From Winogradskyella forsetii (GTDB lineage Bacteria > Bacteroidota > Bacteroidia > Flavobacteriales > Flavobacteriaceae), in NCBI RefSeq assembly GCF_013394595.1, contig NZ_CP053348.1:4312501-4376500 (forward strand): 64,000 nucleotides of DNA, in the 5' to 3' direction. The notes under the pieces were generated by a model. The model saw only the letters and a program-made list of their open reading frames with translations. It made no database searches and was not told the origin of the DNA. The translations under genes were made by a program, and so were the position numbers. This document shows positions 54,221-62,517 of the stretch, piece after piece (position 1 is the first letter of the stretch; every line of letters starts with the position of its first letter).

Positions 54221-54228
54221 CAAAGGTA
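54221..54228 (-). promoter_or_regulatory. Putative minus-strand -7 box for trpS
   Basis: CAAAGGTA on the plus strand reads TACCTTTG on the minus strand. It is the only such box in the 278-base trpS/plsC divergent region on this strand. Confidence 0.5.
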
Positions 54229-54256
54229 ATTTTTTTAGTAGAATTATAAAGAGCGA

Positions 54257-54286
54257 TTGAGAACTCATTTAAATTAACTAGTTTTG
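54257..54286 (+). promoter_or_regulatory. Putative plsC promoter (TTG-N19-TAGTTTTG)
   Basis: TTG 54257-54259 and TAGTTTTG 54279-54286 have consensus spacing. The box ends five bases before the annotated ATG, so the transcript would begin at or within a few bases of the start codon. Confidence 0.65.
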
Positions 54287-54291
54287 GTGCT

Positions 54292-55056
54292 ATGGCATTT
54301 TTCAAATATCCATTCTGGTTGTTATATCGCATTTGGTTCTATATTTTAGTAGCCATCCCGATTATTGTGCTATTTCCTTTATTGATTATTTCCATATCAA
54401 GGGAACAATGGTATCCATACTTCTTTAAGATGGCTCGTATTTGGTCCAAGTTCATTTTAATAGGCATGGGTTTTGGCTATAAGATTACAAGGGAAGAAAC
54501 GCCAGACCCTAATAAGAGTTATATGTTTGTGGCCAACCATACCTCAATGGCAGATATTATGCTGATGTTGGTTGCGGTTAAGAACCCGTTTGTTTTTGTA
54601 GGCAAGCAAGAATTGGCTAAAATTCCGCTATTCGGGTTTTTTTATAAACGTACCTGTATTTTGGTCGATAGAACGAGTGCCAAAAGCAGACAAGCGGTTT
54701 TTTTAAGAGCACAACGACGTTTAAAACAAGGCTTGAGTATTTGTATTTTTCCTGAAGGAGGCGTGCCAGAAGGTGATATTTTGTTAGATGAATTTAAAGA
54801 TGGAGCGTTCCGATTGGCGGTAAACCATCAAATTCCAGTGGTGCCCATTACATTTTATGATAATAAAAAGCGTTTTTCTTATGTTTTTTTTAGTGGCAGC
54901 CCTGGGAAAATGCGCGCCAAGATTCATAAATTTATCCCTACGAGAGGTTTAACTATTACAGACACAAAACCTCTCAATGAAAACGTTAGAACGATCATTT
55001 GGAAGGAACTTACTAGTGGCTTAAGCACAAAAAAAAGCCACTCCAACCAAGAGTAG
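54292..55056 (+). CDS. plsC: 1-acyl-sn-glycerol-3-phosphate acyltransferase (PlsC family)
   Basis: 254 residues with an N-terminal membrane helix (about 13-33) and the acyltransferase motifs NHTSMAD (HxxxxD), KIPLFGFFYKRTCILVDR, FPEGGVPEG and PVVPITF. It makes phosphatidic acid from lysophosphatidic acid in the inner membrane. The terminator overlaps its last codons. The start may be leaderless (see promoter). Confidence 0.92.
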   Translation: MAFFKYPFWLLYRIWFYILVAIPIIVLFPLLIISISREQWYPYFFKMARIWSKFILIGMGFGYKITREETPDPNKSYMFVANHTSMADIMLMLVAVKNPFVFVGKQELAKIPLFGFFYKRTCILVDRTSAKSRQAVFLRAQRRLKQGLSICIFPEGGVPEGDILLDEFKDGAFRLAVNHQIPVVPITFYDNKKRFSYVFFSGSPGKMRAKIHKFIPTRGLTITDTKPLNENVRTIIWKELTSGLSTKKSHSNQE

Positions 55057-55061
55057 CTTTT
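55033..55061. terminator. Bidirectional terminator at the plsC 3' end
   Basis: AAAAGC-ACTC (55033-55043) pairs with GAGT-GCTTTT (55051-55061) with one mismatched pair. It overlaps the plsC stop codon and lies between convergent genes. Confidence 0.65.
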
Positions 55062-55106
55062 GTCATCATTGCATTCATCATAGCTTTTTGCAATAACCTA
55101 ACTAAC

Positions 55107-56711
55107 CTAAAACTTAAAACTTAATCCTGTATACACTCCAATTAAAAAAGGTTTAAAATCTCCTGTGGTGTTGTTGAATGTGTTGATTTGATACTTAAAG
55201 GTTGGTTCAAGATTAACATTCCATTGTTCTGAAAGATTGTAATCCATTCCCAAACCGAAATTGGCACTAAAACTAGTGTCGTTAATATTATTTGCTTCTC
55301 CAATTAATGTTGTGTTGCCATCAACATCTGCATAGATTTCATTGTCATTTAAAAGAAAAGTGCTAAAACCTCCAATCACATTAATTCCAAATTTTTTATC
55401 TAATACTGCATATTCTAGCGCTATCGGTATTTCTATAAAACCAAATTTTTGTTCAATATCCCCTGCAATCTTGGTGTTGAATAATTCTGGTGTAGAAGAT
55501 TTATTCATCACAGTAGAACTCATGAGTGATACATTTTGTTCGCCATCCTTAAATGAGATATTTCTAAACTCAGCATCAACCCCTCTTGCAGCTGTTCCGG
55601 CTCCGGTAAAAGCAAATACATTTGTGGTGGTTTGATTTAAGTTTAAGCGATTAACACCAGCTCTAATTTTTAATTTCTTTGAAATAGCATAACTACCAGT
55701 AATACCATAACTCATATTAACGTCGCTGCTTTTAGCGTTATTGTTAAACTGTTGGTCCAGTGAAGAGCCTTGACCCAAAGAGCTAAAATAAACAGGCGCA
55801 ACATTTGGTGCAATGCTCCACCTGTTTCGTTCATCTTCTTTTTCTTCTTCATCAATAGTTTTATTATTTTCAGCAATGGCTTCTTCAATAGATTCTTTTT
55901 TAAGGTCTTCGATAAGTGAATTTTCTGGTTCAGAATTTTCAACTTTGTTTGTATCTTTATTTACAATTTCAGATTTTACGTTTTCCGAGGATTTATTATC
56001 TGCTACAAGCGTTTTATCATCTTCAATGGACTTTTTGATTACCGATTTTCTTTCTGATTCTGTAGTTAATAGTGACTTATGGTTTTTCTCTATGAGTAAC
56101 TTCTCCTCAGTTTTTAAAGTTGAACTGGAATTCGTTTGATTGGCAACTTTTGAGCTATTCTGCTCATCTGCAAATGTTGAAGGACTTCTGCGTTTTTGAG
56201 AAGATTTCGTTTTTTCTTCAACCTTAGAATTATTAACCACTACATTCGATTTTTGATTCGAATTATTAGGATTGATTAATGGGTTTGAATTTGAGGGATT
56301 TGTTTTTTGAGTTGAATCGTCATCAGGATTTTTCAAATCGGATTCTTTTTCTGAATCTAAGTTTGAATCAACAACTTCGGTATCGTTATCTTCAACAGTA
56401 TTTAAATCATTATAATTTTCATCAGTTTCAGAATTTTTATGATTCTTTTCTGAGTTATCTTCCGTATTTACAACAGGAAAATCTTGAGTGTTATTATCAT
56501 CAGAGTTAAATACAGAAACACCAACAGTTAGCAAAAGAGCAATTACAGCCGCAACGCCTCCAAGTTGCCACCAAAGAGCAATAACCCTTAGTTTTTTCTT
56601 TTTCTTAGGCAGACTTTCGCTGATACGATCCCAAACGGCATCGTTAGGTGCTATCTCAAAATCTTTGAACTTTTCTTGAAAAAGTCTATCTATGTTTTTT
56701 TTATCATTCAT
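55107..56711 (-). CDS. Inner-membrane-anchored protein with outer-membrane beta-barrel-like C-terminus; candidate anti-sigma factor
   Basis: 534 residues in four parts: a short cytoplasmic segment (1-41, IDRLFQEKFKDFEIAPNDAVWDRI then a lysine run), one membrane helix (43-66), a long N/S/E/K-rich disordered linker (about 70-296) and a beta-rich domain (298-534) ending in GLSFKF, as outer-membrane barrels do. It starts 3 bases after the ECF sigma gene. The N-terminus could bind the sigma factor while the barrel reports the outer membrane; that role is inference. Confidence 0.72.
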   Translation of the reverse strand: MNDKKNIDRLFQEKFKDFEIAPNDAVWDRISESLPKKKKKLRVIALWWQLGGVAAVIALLLTVGVSVFNSDDNNTQDFPVVNTEDNSEKNHKNSETDENYNDLNTVEDNDTEVVDSNLDSEKESDLKNPDDDSTQKTNPSNSNPLINPNNSNQKSNVVVNNSKVEEKTKSSQKRRSPSTFADEQNSSKVANQTNSSSTLKTEEKLLIEKNHKSLLTTESERKSVIKKSIEDDKTLVADNKSSENVKSEIVNKDTNKVENSEPENSLIEDLKKESIEEAIAENNKTIDEEEKEDERNRWSIAPNVAPVYFSSLGQGSSLDQQFNNNAKSSDVNMSYGITGSYAISKKLKIRAGVNRLNLNQTTTNVFAFTGAGTAARGVDAEFRNISFKDGEQNVSLMSSTVMNKSSTPELFNTKIAGDIEQKFGFIEIPIALEYAVLDKKFGINVIGGFSTFLLNDNEIYADVDGNTTLIGEANNINDTSFSANFGLGMDYNLSEQWNVNLEPTFKYQINTFNNTTGDFKPFLIGVYTGLSFKF

Positions 56712-56714
56712 TAT

Positions 56715-57260
56715 TTATAAACTCTTCGAATTTGGGGTTGCGTTATAGTTTTCTATTTTTTCTTTTAAAATCATCCTTGCGCGTGCTAAGTTAGATTTTG
56801 AAGTTCCGCTTGAAATATTTATCAACTCACTAATTTCAACATGGGAATAACCATCTAAAACATATAGGTTAAATACCAATCGATATCTATCTGGCAATTC
56901 TTGAATGATTTTAAGTAAGTACTCAATGCCAACATCATCTTCATTAATATCTACCTCTGTGTCTTTAATATTACCTTCGTCTATGATGTCATAAACACCA
57001 ACATCTTCCCTATAGCGCTGTAAAGCTGTGTTTATAGCGATGCGTTTTAGCCAACCTTCAAAAGAACCTTTATTCTTATATTGTCCAATTTTACTAAAAA
57101 TAGTTATAAATGCATCATGCAGATTATCTTCCGCTTCGGCATAGTTTTTAGAATACTTAAGACAAACCGAAAATAACTTACTTGCGTATTGCTTGTATAA
57201 CTGGCTTTGAGCTTGAGCATCTTGATTAATACAATTTTTTATGAGTTGTTCTAAACTCAC
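56715..57260 (-). CDS. RNA polymerase sigma-70 factor, ECF type
   Basis: 181 residues from GTG 57260. Sigma2 region about 22-85 (AEAEDNLHDAFITIFSKI, FEGWLKRIAINTAL) and sigma4 about 115-168 with GYSHVEISELINISSGTSKS as the helix-turn-helix. No sigma1 or sigma3. It is the middle gene of a three-gene operon with the lipoprotein and the barrel protein, and the operon promoter (57768-57797) looks like its own target. Confidence 0.92.
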   Translation of the reverse strand: MSLEQLIKNCINQDAQAQSQLYKQYASKLFSVCLKYSKNYAEAEDNLHDAFITIFSKIGQYKNKGSFEGWLKRIAINTALQRYREDVGVYDIIDEGNIKDTEVDINEDDVGIEYLLKIIQELPDRYRLVFNLYVLDGYSHVEISELINISSGTSKSNLARARMILKEKIENYNATPNSKSL

Positions 57261-57285
57261 ATGAATATTGGAATTAATTAATAAA

Positions 57286-57744
57286 TTAGTCTTTTACTTG
57301 TGCTTGGTTTCTCGAATCCGGCCTTCCGTCCATAACGGGCACTTCTACAATATAATATTGATCTTCTCCTTCTTCATCTTCGCCTTGGTAAAATTTGAAC
57401 ACATATGTTTCATTTCCTGTGACGGAAAAATTAAAATGAACAGTTACCTCCTCAGGATTATATACGCAAGTGTTGTCAACGTCTGCATAAACCGTATTGA
57501 CAACAACAACCGTTCTCTCTTGACCATCTATTTCATAAATAAAATCATTAAAATAGTAACAGGAATTTGGCTGTGTATAGGTAATATTTATTTCATAAAT
57601 CTCACCTTGTACAAAATACTCTGGCAGCTCAACACTGTCAATTGGAACCACTTCTAAATAAAAATCATAGTTATCATTATCATCTATATTACAGGATGTA
57701 AATATTGAGATAAAAGCAAAGACAAAAAGGGCATATCTTTTCAT
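57286..57744 (-). CDS. Small lipoprotein of the ECF operon
   Basis: 152 residues from ATG 57744 (the longer frame to 57783 crosses the promoter). Signal peptide with lipobox IFTSC (Cys17). The acidic mature part has a FYLEVVPIDSVELPEYFVQGEIYEINITY segment, beta-rich and without recognised domain. First gene of the ECF operon, 25 bases before the sigma gene, so probably strongly induced when the sigma factor is active. Confidence 0.8.
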   Translation of the reverse strand: MKRYALFVFAFISIFTSCNIDDNDNYDFYLEVVPIDSVELPEYFVQGEIYEINITYTQPNSCYYFNDFIYEIDGQERTVVVVNTVYADVDNTCVYNPEEVTVHFNFSVTGNETYVFKFYQGEDEEGEDQYYIVEVPVMDGRPDSRNQAQVKD

Positions 57745-57767
57745 AATTATATAATTAATTCTATTTA

Positions 57768-57797
57768 TAGATGCAAAAAACACAAAAGGGTTGCGTC
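57768..57797 (-). promoter_or_regulatory. Putative ECF-sigma promoter of the lipoprotein-sigma-barrel operon
   Basis: On the minus strand: GACGCAACCC (57797-57788), 13-base spacer, GCATCTA (57774-57768), then 23 bases to the ATG. The AAC-type -35 and CTA-type -10 are ECF-like and unlike TAnnTTTG. The same two blocks with the same spacing recur at 59140-59169. Confidence 0.75.
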
Positions 57798-57804
57798 TAA
57801 AACT

Positions 57805-57833
57805 AAAAAAATCCTGGTTTTAACAGGATTTTT
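57805..57833 (-). terminator. Intrinsic terminator of recA
   Basis: On the minus strand AAATCCTG and CAGGATTT (plus-strand arms 57824-57831 and 57809-57816) form an eight-base stem followed by a T-run; it begins about 8 bases after the recA stop and precedes the ECF promoter. Confidence 0.75.
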
Positions 57834-57840
57834 AATTTTT

Positions 57841-58845
57841 TTAGTTCGAATCATTAATTAAAGCTCTCACTTTCTCTTCCAGTTCATCCATTAAATCCGG
57901 ATTATCTTTTATGAGCATCTTTACGGCGTCTCGTCCCTGACCTAGTTTGGTATCGCCATAGCTGAACCAAGAACCACTCTTTTTAATAATATCATGTTCT
58001 ACAGCGATGTCTAAAATTTCTCCCACTTTAGATATACCTTCGCCGTACATAATGTCAAATTCGGCTAATCTGAATGGTGGAGCAACTTTATTTTTTACCA
58101 CTTTTACTCTGGTTTTGTTTCCCCTAACATTACTATCACTATCTTTAATCTGCGTAGAACGTCTAATATCTAAACGTACGGAAGCATAGAATTTTAAGGC
58201 ATTACCACCAGTTGTGGTTTCTGGGTTGCCAAACATTACACCAATTTTTTCACGTAATTGGTTAATAAATATTACCGTACAATTGGTTTTACTTATCGAA
58301 GCGGTTAATTTTCTGAGCGCTTGTGACATCAATCGGGCGTGCAGACCCATTTTAGAATCTCCCATTTCCCCTTCAATTTCACTTTTTGGCGTTAAGGCAG
58401 CAACGGAATCAATTACCACAATATCGATAGCACCAGATCTAATTAAATTATCGGCAATTTCTAAAGCTTGCTCGCCATTATCGGGTTGTGAAATAATTAA
58501 ATTATCAATATCAACGTTTAATTTTTCGGCATAGAAACGATCAAAAGCATGCTCGGCATCAATAAATGCCGCAATACCACCTGCTTTTTGTGCTTCGGCA
58601 ATTGCATGGAGGGTTAAAGTTGTTTTACCAGAGGATTCTGGTCCATATATTTCAATAACTCGACCTCTTGGATAACCACCAACGCCTAATGCAATATCCA
58701 ATCCTAATGAGCCTGAAGGTATAGCGTCTACATCTACTACAGCCTGATCGCTCATTTTCATTACTGTTCCTTTTCCATAAGCCTTATCTAACTTGTCTAA
58801 AGTTAGTTTTAACGCTTTTAATTTTGCATCTTTTTCACTACTCAT
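57841..58845 (-). CDS. recA: Recombinase RecA
   Basis: 334 residues with Walker [10 protein letters not shown] (68-76), the L2 loop region [21 protein letters not shown] and [11 protein letters not shown]. It forms the strand-exchange filament and activates LexA cleavage where LexA exists. No SOS-like box was recognised in the 100 bases upstream, and no exact TAnnTTTG box was found. Confidence 0.97.
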   Translation of the reverse strand: MSSEKDAKLKALKLTLDKLDKAYGKGTVMKMSDQAVVDVDAIPSGSLGLDIALGVGGYPRGRVIEIYGPESSGKTTLTLHAIAEAQKAGGIAAFIDAEHAFDRFYAEKLNVDIDNLIISQPDNGEQALEIADNLIRSGAIDIVVIDSVAALTPKSEIEGEMGDSKMGLHARLMSQALRKLTASISKTNCTVIFINQLREKIGVMFGNPETTTGGNALKFYASVRLDIRRSTQIKDSDSNVRGNKTRVKVVKNKVAPPFRLAEFDIMYGEGISKVGEILDIAVEHDIIKKSGSWFSYGDTKLGQGRDAVKMLIKDNPDLMDELEEKVRALINDSN

Positions 58846-59139
58846 TATCTTATTTTTTTTCTTAGAATTTTTCTTGATTTTTAATTTTGAAGGTAAAAGT
58901 AAAACTTAAGACGGAATTCTTAATTAAACTGTCTTCAAAAATACGGCTATTTTTAATTATTTTTATAATTACACGATACTTATTACAGTTAATTTAAAGT
59001 ATTGAAGAAAGTGATTTTTTCCTTAGTTTTTATAAAAATAACTACGCATCGTGAATAAGTTTTATCAATTAGTCTTATCCCTTAAGTCATGATTCTTGTG
59101 TTTAAATGCAAAGCAATCTAAAATCTTTTTTACTTTCTC
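58846..59139. other. AT-rich gene-free interval upstream of recA
   Basis: 294 bases between recA (minus strand) and the ECF-like site. No ORF or stable hairpin stands out; it must contain the recA promoter, whose best candidate TACCTTCA (minus strand, near 58891) is only a partial match. Confidence 0.45.
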
Positions 59140-59169
59140 GACGCAACCCTTTTGCACTTTTTGCATCTA
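59140..59169 (+). promoter_or_regulatory. Second ECF-type promoter, facing a gene-free structured region
   Basis: GACGCAACCC (59140-59149), 13-base spacer, GCATCTA (59163-59169). Identical in both blocks and spacing to the ECF operon promoter at 57768-57797; the spacers also share TTTTG at the left and TTTTT at the right. It would start a transcript at about 59176. Confidence 0.75.
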
Positions 59170-59175
59170 CTAAGT

Positions 59176-59434
59176 GAAAAAGGAAATAATTGCTATGAAA
59201 TGCGCTACTTATAAACTCTAAAGTTGTCTTTAGAGTTTAGTAGCGAATTATTTCTCAACAGTTTTATTAAAAACATTAGGTGTTTCAGTTACCGTTAAAC
59301 CAAATAAATTTTAATATCTATTTGGAATTAATCCCTCAGTAACTGTAAAGCCCATGAAGATTAACTTTTAGTTTAAGTTTTAGGTTGATAAGTTAATCTT
59401 AAAAGCACTTTGAATTGTTCAAGGTGCTTTTTTT
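59176..59434 (+). ncRNA. Candidate structured noncoding RNA under ECF control
   Basis: About 259 bases without a credible ORF. Hairpin 1: AAATAATT/AATTATTT (59184-59191/59246-59253) enclosing CGCTACT/AGTAGCG and AAACTCTAAAG/CTTTAGAGTTT around a TTGT loop. Hairpin 2: CAGTTAC/GTAACTG (59286/59339) enclosing CCAAATA/TATTTGG. Hairpin 3: AAGATTAACTT/AAGTTAATCTT (59357/59390). A terminator closes it at 59401-59434. The 5' end is estimated from the promoter. I saw no tmRNA or RNase P signature; relation to 6S-Flavo or Flavo-1 families is untested. Confidence 0.65.
59401..59434 (+). terminator. Strong intrinsic terminator of the candidate ncRNA
   Basis: AAAAGCACTTTGAA (59401-59414) pairs over 14 bases, one G-T wobble, with TTCAAGGTGCTTTT (59418-59431), loop TTG, and the T-run continues to 59434. 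Confidence 0.9.
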
Positions 59435-59467
59435 GTGCTTAATTTCAAGCATTTTCTGTAAAAATAA

Positions 59468-59475
59468 TACCTTTG
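59468..59475 (+). promoter_or_regulatory. Putative -7 box TACCTTTG upstream of trhO
   Basis: TAnnTTTG match 202 bases before the trhO start and after the ncRNA terminator. The leader includes the TCCCG/CGGGA palindrome at 59597-59615. Confidence 0.45.
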
Positions 59476-59596
59476 CATTTAAAGAACGTAAGGTTTAGTA
59501 AAGGGTTACTCATTTTTATAGAAAAACTTTTTATTGTGATCCAGAACATAATTTGTCAACTAATTGTCAATTAATAACGGTTAAGGCTTGTTTCAT

Positions 59597-59615
59597 TCCC
59601 GTATAGCTATCGGGA
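59597..59615. repeat. Small palindrome TCCCGTATAGCTATCGGGA
   Basis: Five-base GC arms around a self-complementary ATAGCTAT core in the trhO leader. It resembles a REP-type repeat; no other copy was noticed in this window. Confidence 0.45.
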
Positions 59616-59677
59616 CTAAAAGCGAAGCGGTCTTATGTTTTTTATTTAAAATCTTTAACTCTTAAAATTAGTATAGC

Positions 59678-60742
59678 ATGCAACTGTACAATAACTTAAG
59701 TGCTAAGGAAAGAGCAGAACTTATTGAACAAGCGGGAAAAGAACGCTTAACCATCTCTTTCTACAAGTACGCCAAAATCAACAATACCGAAATTTTTAGA
59801 AATCACCTATTTCTTGCTTGGGATCAATTAGAGGTCTTGGGAAGAATCTATGTGGCCAACGAGGGCATCAATGCACAACTTTCTGTACCAGCAGAAAATT
59901 TTGAACTTTTCAAAACCCATTTAGACACGATTTCGTTTTTAGAGAACGTACGATTAAATATTGCTATTGAGCACGATAATTTTGCTTTCTTAAAACTAAA
60001 AGTTAAGGTGCGAAATAAAATCGTGGCAGACGGATTAAATGATGCTACATTCGACGTTACCAATAAAGGCGTACACGTTAATGCTGAAAAGTTTAACGAA
60101 CTTATTGAAGATCCTGATACGGTTTTAGTGGATATGCGAAACCATTATGAAAGTGAAATCGGTCATTTTAAAAATGCCGTAACTCCAGATGTGGATACCT
60201 TTAGGGAATCTCTCGACTTAATTGAAGAGGACTTAAAAGAACACAAAGAAGATAAAAAATTGGTGATGTACTGTACAGGTGGCATTCGTTGCGAAAAAGC
60301 AAGTGCTTATTACAAACATAAAGGATTTAAGAATGTGTTTCAGCTCGAGGGTGGCATTATAAATTACGTTCGCCAAATTGAAGCCGAAGGCTTAGATAAT
60401 AAATTTATTGGTAAGAATTTTGTATTCGACCAAAGACGCTCCGAGCGTATTTCTGAAGACGTCATCGCCAATTGTCACCAATGCGGAAAACCAGCCGATC
60501 TGCATACCAATTGTGCAAACGAAGCTTGTCATCTATTATTCATTCAATGTGATGACTGCAAAGAAAAAATGGAAAATTGCTGCTCTACAAATTGCATGGA
60601 AATAAACAGATTGCCGTACGAAGCGCAAAAAGAATTACGAAAAGGACAAGGTAATAGTAACGATATTTTCAAAAAAGGGCGTGCAGATCATTTGCCCTAT
60701 AAAAAGGATTTAAGGAATATTTTTGAGAGTTTGAAATCTTAA
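59678..60742 (+). CDS. trhO: tRNA uridine(34) hydroxylase, rhodanese family
   Basis: 354 residues. N-terminal acylphosphatase-like domain (NEGINAQLSV), rhodanese domain with active Cys199 in MYCTGGIRCEKA, and a cysteine-rich C-terminus (CHQCGKPAD, CDDCKEKMENCC) likely to bind metal. This UPF0176/TrhO architecture catalyses oxygen-dependent formation of 5-hydroxyuridine at tRNA position 34. Cytoplasmic, monocistronic. Confidence 0.92.
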   Translation: MQLYNNLSAKERAELIEQAGKERLTISFYKYAKINNTEIFRNHLFLAWDQLEVLGRIYVANEGINAQLSVPAENFELFKTHLDTISFLENVRLNIAIEHDNFAFLKLKVKVRNKIVADGLNDATFDVTNKGVHVNAEKFNELIEDPDTVLVDMRNHYESEIGHFKNAVTPDVDTFRESLDLIEEDLKEHKEDKKLVMYCTGGIRCEKASAYYKHKGFKNVFQLEGGIINYVRQIEAEGLDNKFIGKNFVFDQRRSERISEDVIANCHQCGKPADLHTNCANEACHLLFIQCDDCKEKMENCCSTNCMEINRLPYEAQKELRKGQGNSNDIFKKGRADHLPYKKDLRNIFESLKS

Positions 60743-60871
60743 ATTTAAATTAATGTCAGACCGAACATTAGCGAGGTTAAAAAATATTATGACCGAAGGT
60801 AACTTATACATTAAGCCGAAGTCCTTTTGCAATACTAATATTTTCTCCTGTGCTCAGTCTGACATTTAGTT

Positions 60872-62287
60872 TTATTTCTTAATCACTTTAATAGTTTTCT
60901 TTTGATCTTGTTCTCCCTGAAGAGTTACAAAATATAGGCCTTTAGAAAGTTGTGTTAAGTTTAATTTGTTGATGCCCTCTTCAGACATATCGTCAACCCT
61001 ATAAACGGTTTTGCCCAACACATCTACCACATTTGCTTTAGTTATTTTAGTAGCAGAATTAATGTTCACAATAGTATTGAATGGATTTGGATAGATTGAA
61101 GTTTCACTAAAATCTTCATTCGCAACACTTAAAAAACCCGAAATGTTAAAGGTGTGCGTAACTGTTTGACCTTGATATGTGGCTTCCCATTTCCATACGC
61201 CATTCATATCATAGATATCAGCAAACTGCCAATACCAATATGAGGAACTATAATCGGCCGTAAAAGGGAAATCCCAATTGTAAACTACAGAATCATCTGG
61301 TCGCATCACTTTTAGATTAATACTCGTGTTATTCGCTTGGTCTCTCATATAAAGACCGAACGTAATTGTAGCTGATGTATCAAAAGCATTGCTTTCGTTT
61401 GTTATTTCTTGCGTAGGACAACCAGGAAACTCAGGAGGAGCAGAATGAGTAATTACGGCATTAATATTTGGATTTTTGTATGGTTTTTGATCTACCCACC
61501 ATGATGAGGCATTCATATTATTGCAACTGCCTGAATATGGGTCAACCAATTGCGTGTAAGTAGCATCCGTATAAACCTCGAAGTGCAAATGAGGCCCAGT
61601 AGAATTCCCAGAACTACCTACAACGCCTAAATATTCTCCTACAGTAACCATATCGCCAACGTTTTTTGTAGATAAAGACCCATTTTTCATGTGACCATAC
61701 CATGCTATGCTTCCATCGCTATGTTGAATATAAATAGCATTCCAAATATTACTGTTAAAATCGCAACTTCTGTCATATTCTCCATCATTTTTAGCGATGA
61801 TCTGCCCAGGAGCTGCTGCAATTATTTCTGCCTCGTTGAAGTCCATCATTTTTAGACCAAATGGCCACGTGTATATATCCACACCTTGATGATTGTAGCC
61901 GCTTGAATTATCGTAAGTTGTTGTGCCACAATTATAATCTGTGAGTTGATTCGGATAGTTCACATTATGATCCACATATCCAGAAATTCCCCAAACATCA
62001 TTGTATTGAAGTCCATCTGTTTTTTGTACAGGCCAAATAAACAAGGGATTTCCTCCTCTGTTAGAGGTTTGGTCATATGCCAATTTGTTTTGGCGTATTA
62101 ACTGATTCATGCTGTTAGTAACATCTGATTTTATGGTGGCTCTTTGATTGTCCGACAAACATGGCAATTGCTCCGCATTAAAAGCGAATTCTCCTCCACC
62201 ATTTGGATTTGGTTCTATTGGGCTTTGGGAGTGGCTAAAACTTAAAGAGAATAGCAAAAAAACGATTAGTGTAATTTTAGTTTTCAT
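60872..62287 (-). CDS. Secreted M23 metallopeptidase with type IX sorting domain
   Basis: 471 residues: signal peptide (to SHSQ), a central LytM/M23 domain with both metal sites intact (NHQGVDIY giving HxxxD, and GPHLHFEVY giving HxH), a beta-sandwich stretch and a C-terminal T9SS type A domain starting SIYPNPFNT and ending KTIKVIKK. It should cut peptidoglycan cross-links or other glycine-rich peptides outside the cell, for example in predation or nutrient release (inference). Confidence 0.92.
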   Translation of the reverse strand: MKTKITLIVFLLFSLSFSHSQSPIEPNPNGGGEFAFNAEQLPCLSDNQRATIKSDVTNSMNQLIRQNKLAYDQTSNRGGNPLFIWPVQKTDGLQYNDVWGISGYVDHNVNYPNQLTDYNCGTTTYDNSSGYNHQGVDIYTWPFGLKMMDFNEAEIIAAAPGQIIAKNDGEYDRSCDFNSNIWNAIYIQHSDGSIAWYGHMKNGSLSTKNVGDMVTVGEYLGVVGSSGNSTGPHLHFEVYTDATYTQLVDPYSGSCNNMNASSWWVDQKPYKNPNINAVITHSAPPEFPGCPTQEITNESNAFDTSATITFGLYMRDQANNTSINLKVMRPDDSVVYNWDFPFTADYSSSYWYWQFADIYDMNGVWKWEATYQGQTVTHTFNISGFLSVANEDFSETSIYPNPFNTIVNINSATKITKANVVDVLGKTVYRVDDMSEEGINKLNLTQLSKGLYFVTLQGEQDQKKTIKVIKK

Positions 62288-62517
62288 AATATAAAAATGT
62301 ATTGGTTCATACTAGTATCGGAAAATTTTTAAAATGTGAGCATAATTTACATAATTATCACTATATGAGTAGGTTATATTTGTTTTATTTTAAAATAAAA
62401 TCTCAGTCGAGTGTCCAATTATTTTTCTGAATAAATAATCTTATCTTTACTCATTAATTATTTACGAATCCTATATCTAAATTTTTTAAAGATTTAGATT
62501 TAATATATACATTTTTT

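Noticed and set aside
54014..54228. T-box riboswitch upstream of trpS
   Set aside because: No AG-bulge stem or conserved TGGNACCGCG-type antiterminator sequence was found.
57268..57657. 129-aa plus-strand ORF over the ECF lipoprotein gene
   Set aside because: Antisense shadow; the minus-strand frame has a signal peptide, lipobox and operon context.
59195..59221. Leader peptide MKCATYKL inside hairpin 1
   Set aside because: An eight-codon ORF fits the 5' arm but is not followed by any coupled gene; it is likely chance, although a dual-function RNA cannot be excluded.
59176..59434. tmRNA or RNase P RNA
   Set aside because: No resume-peptide frame, no tRNA-like ends, and no GAGGAAAGTCC-type core of RNase P.
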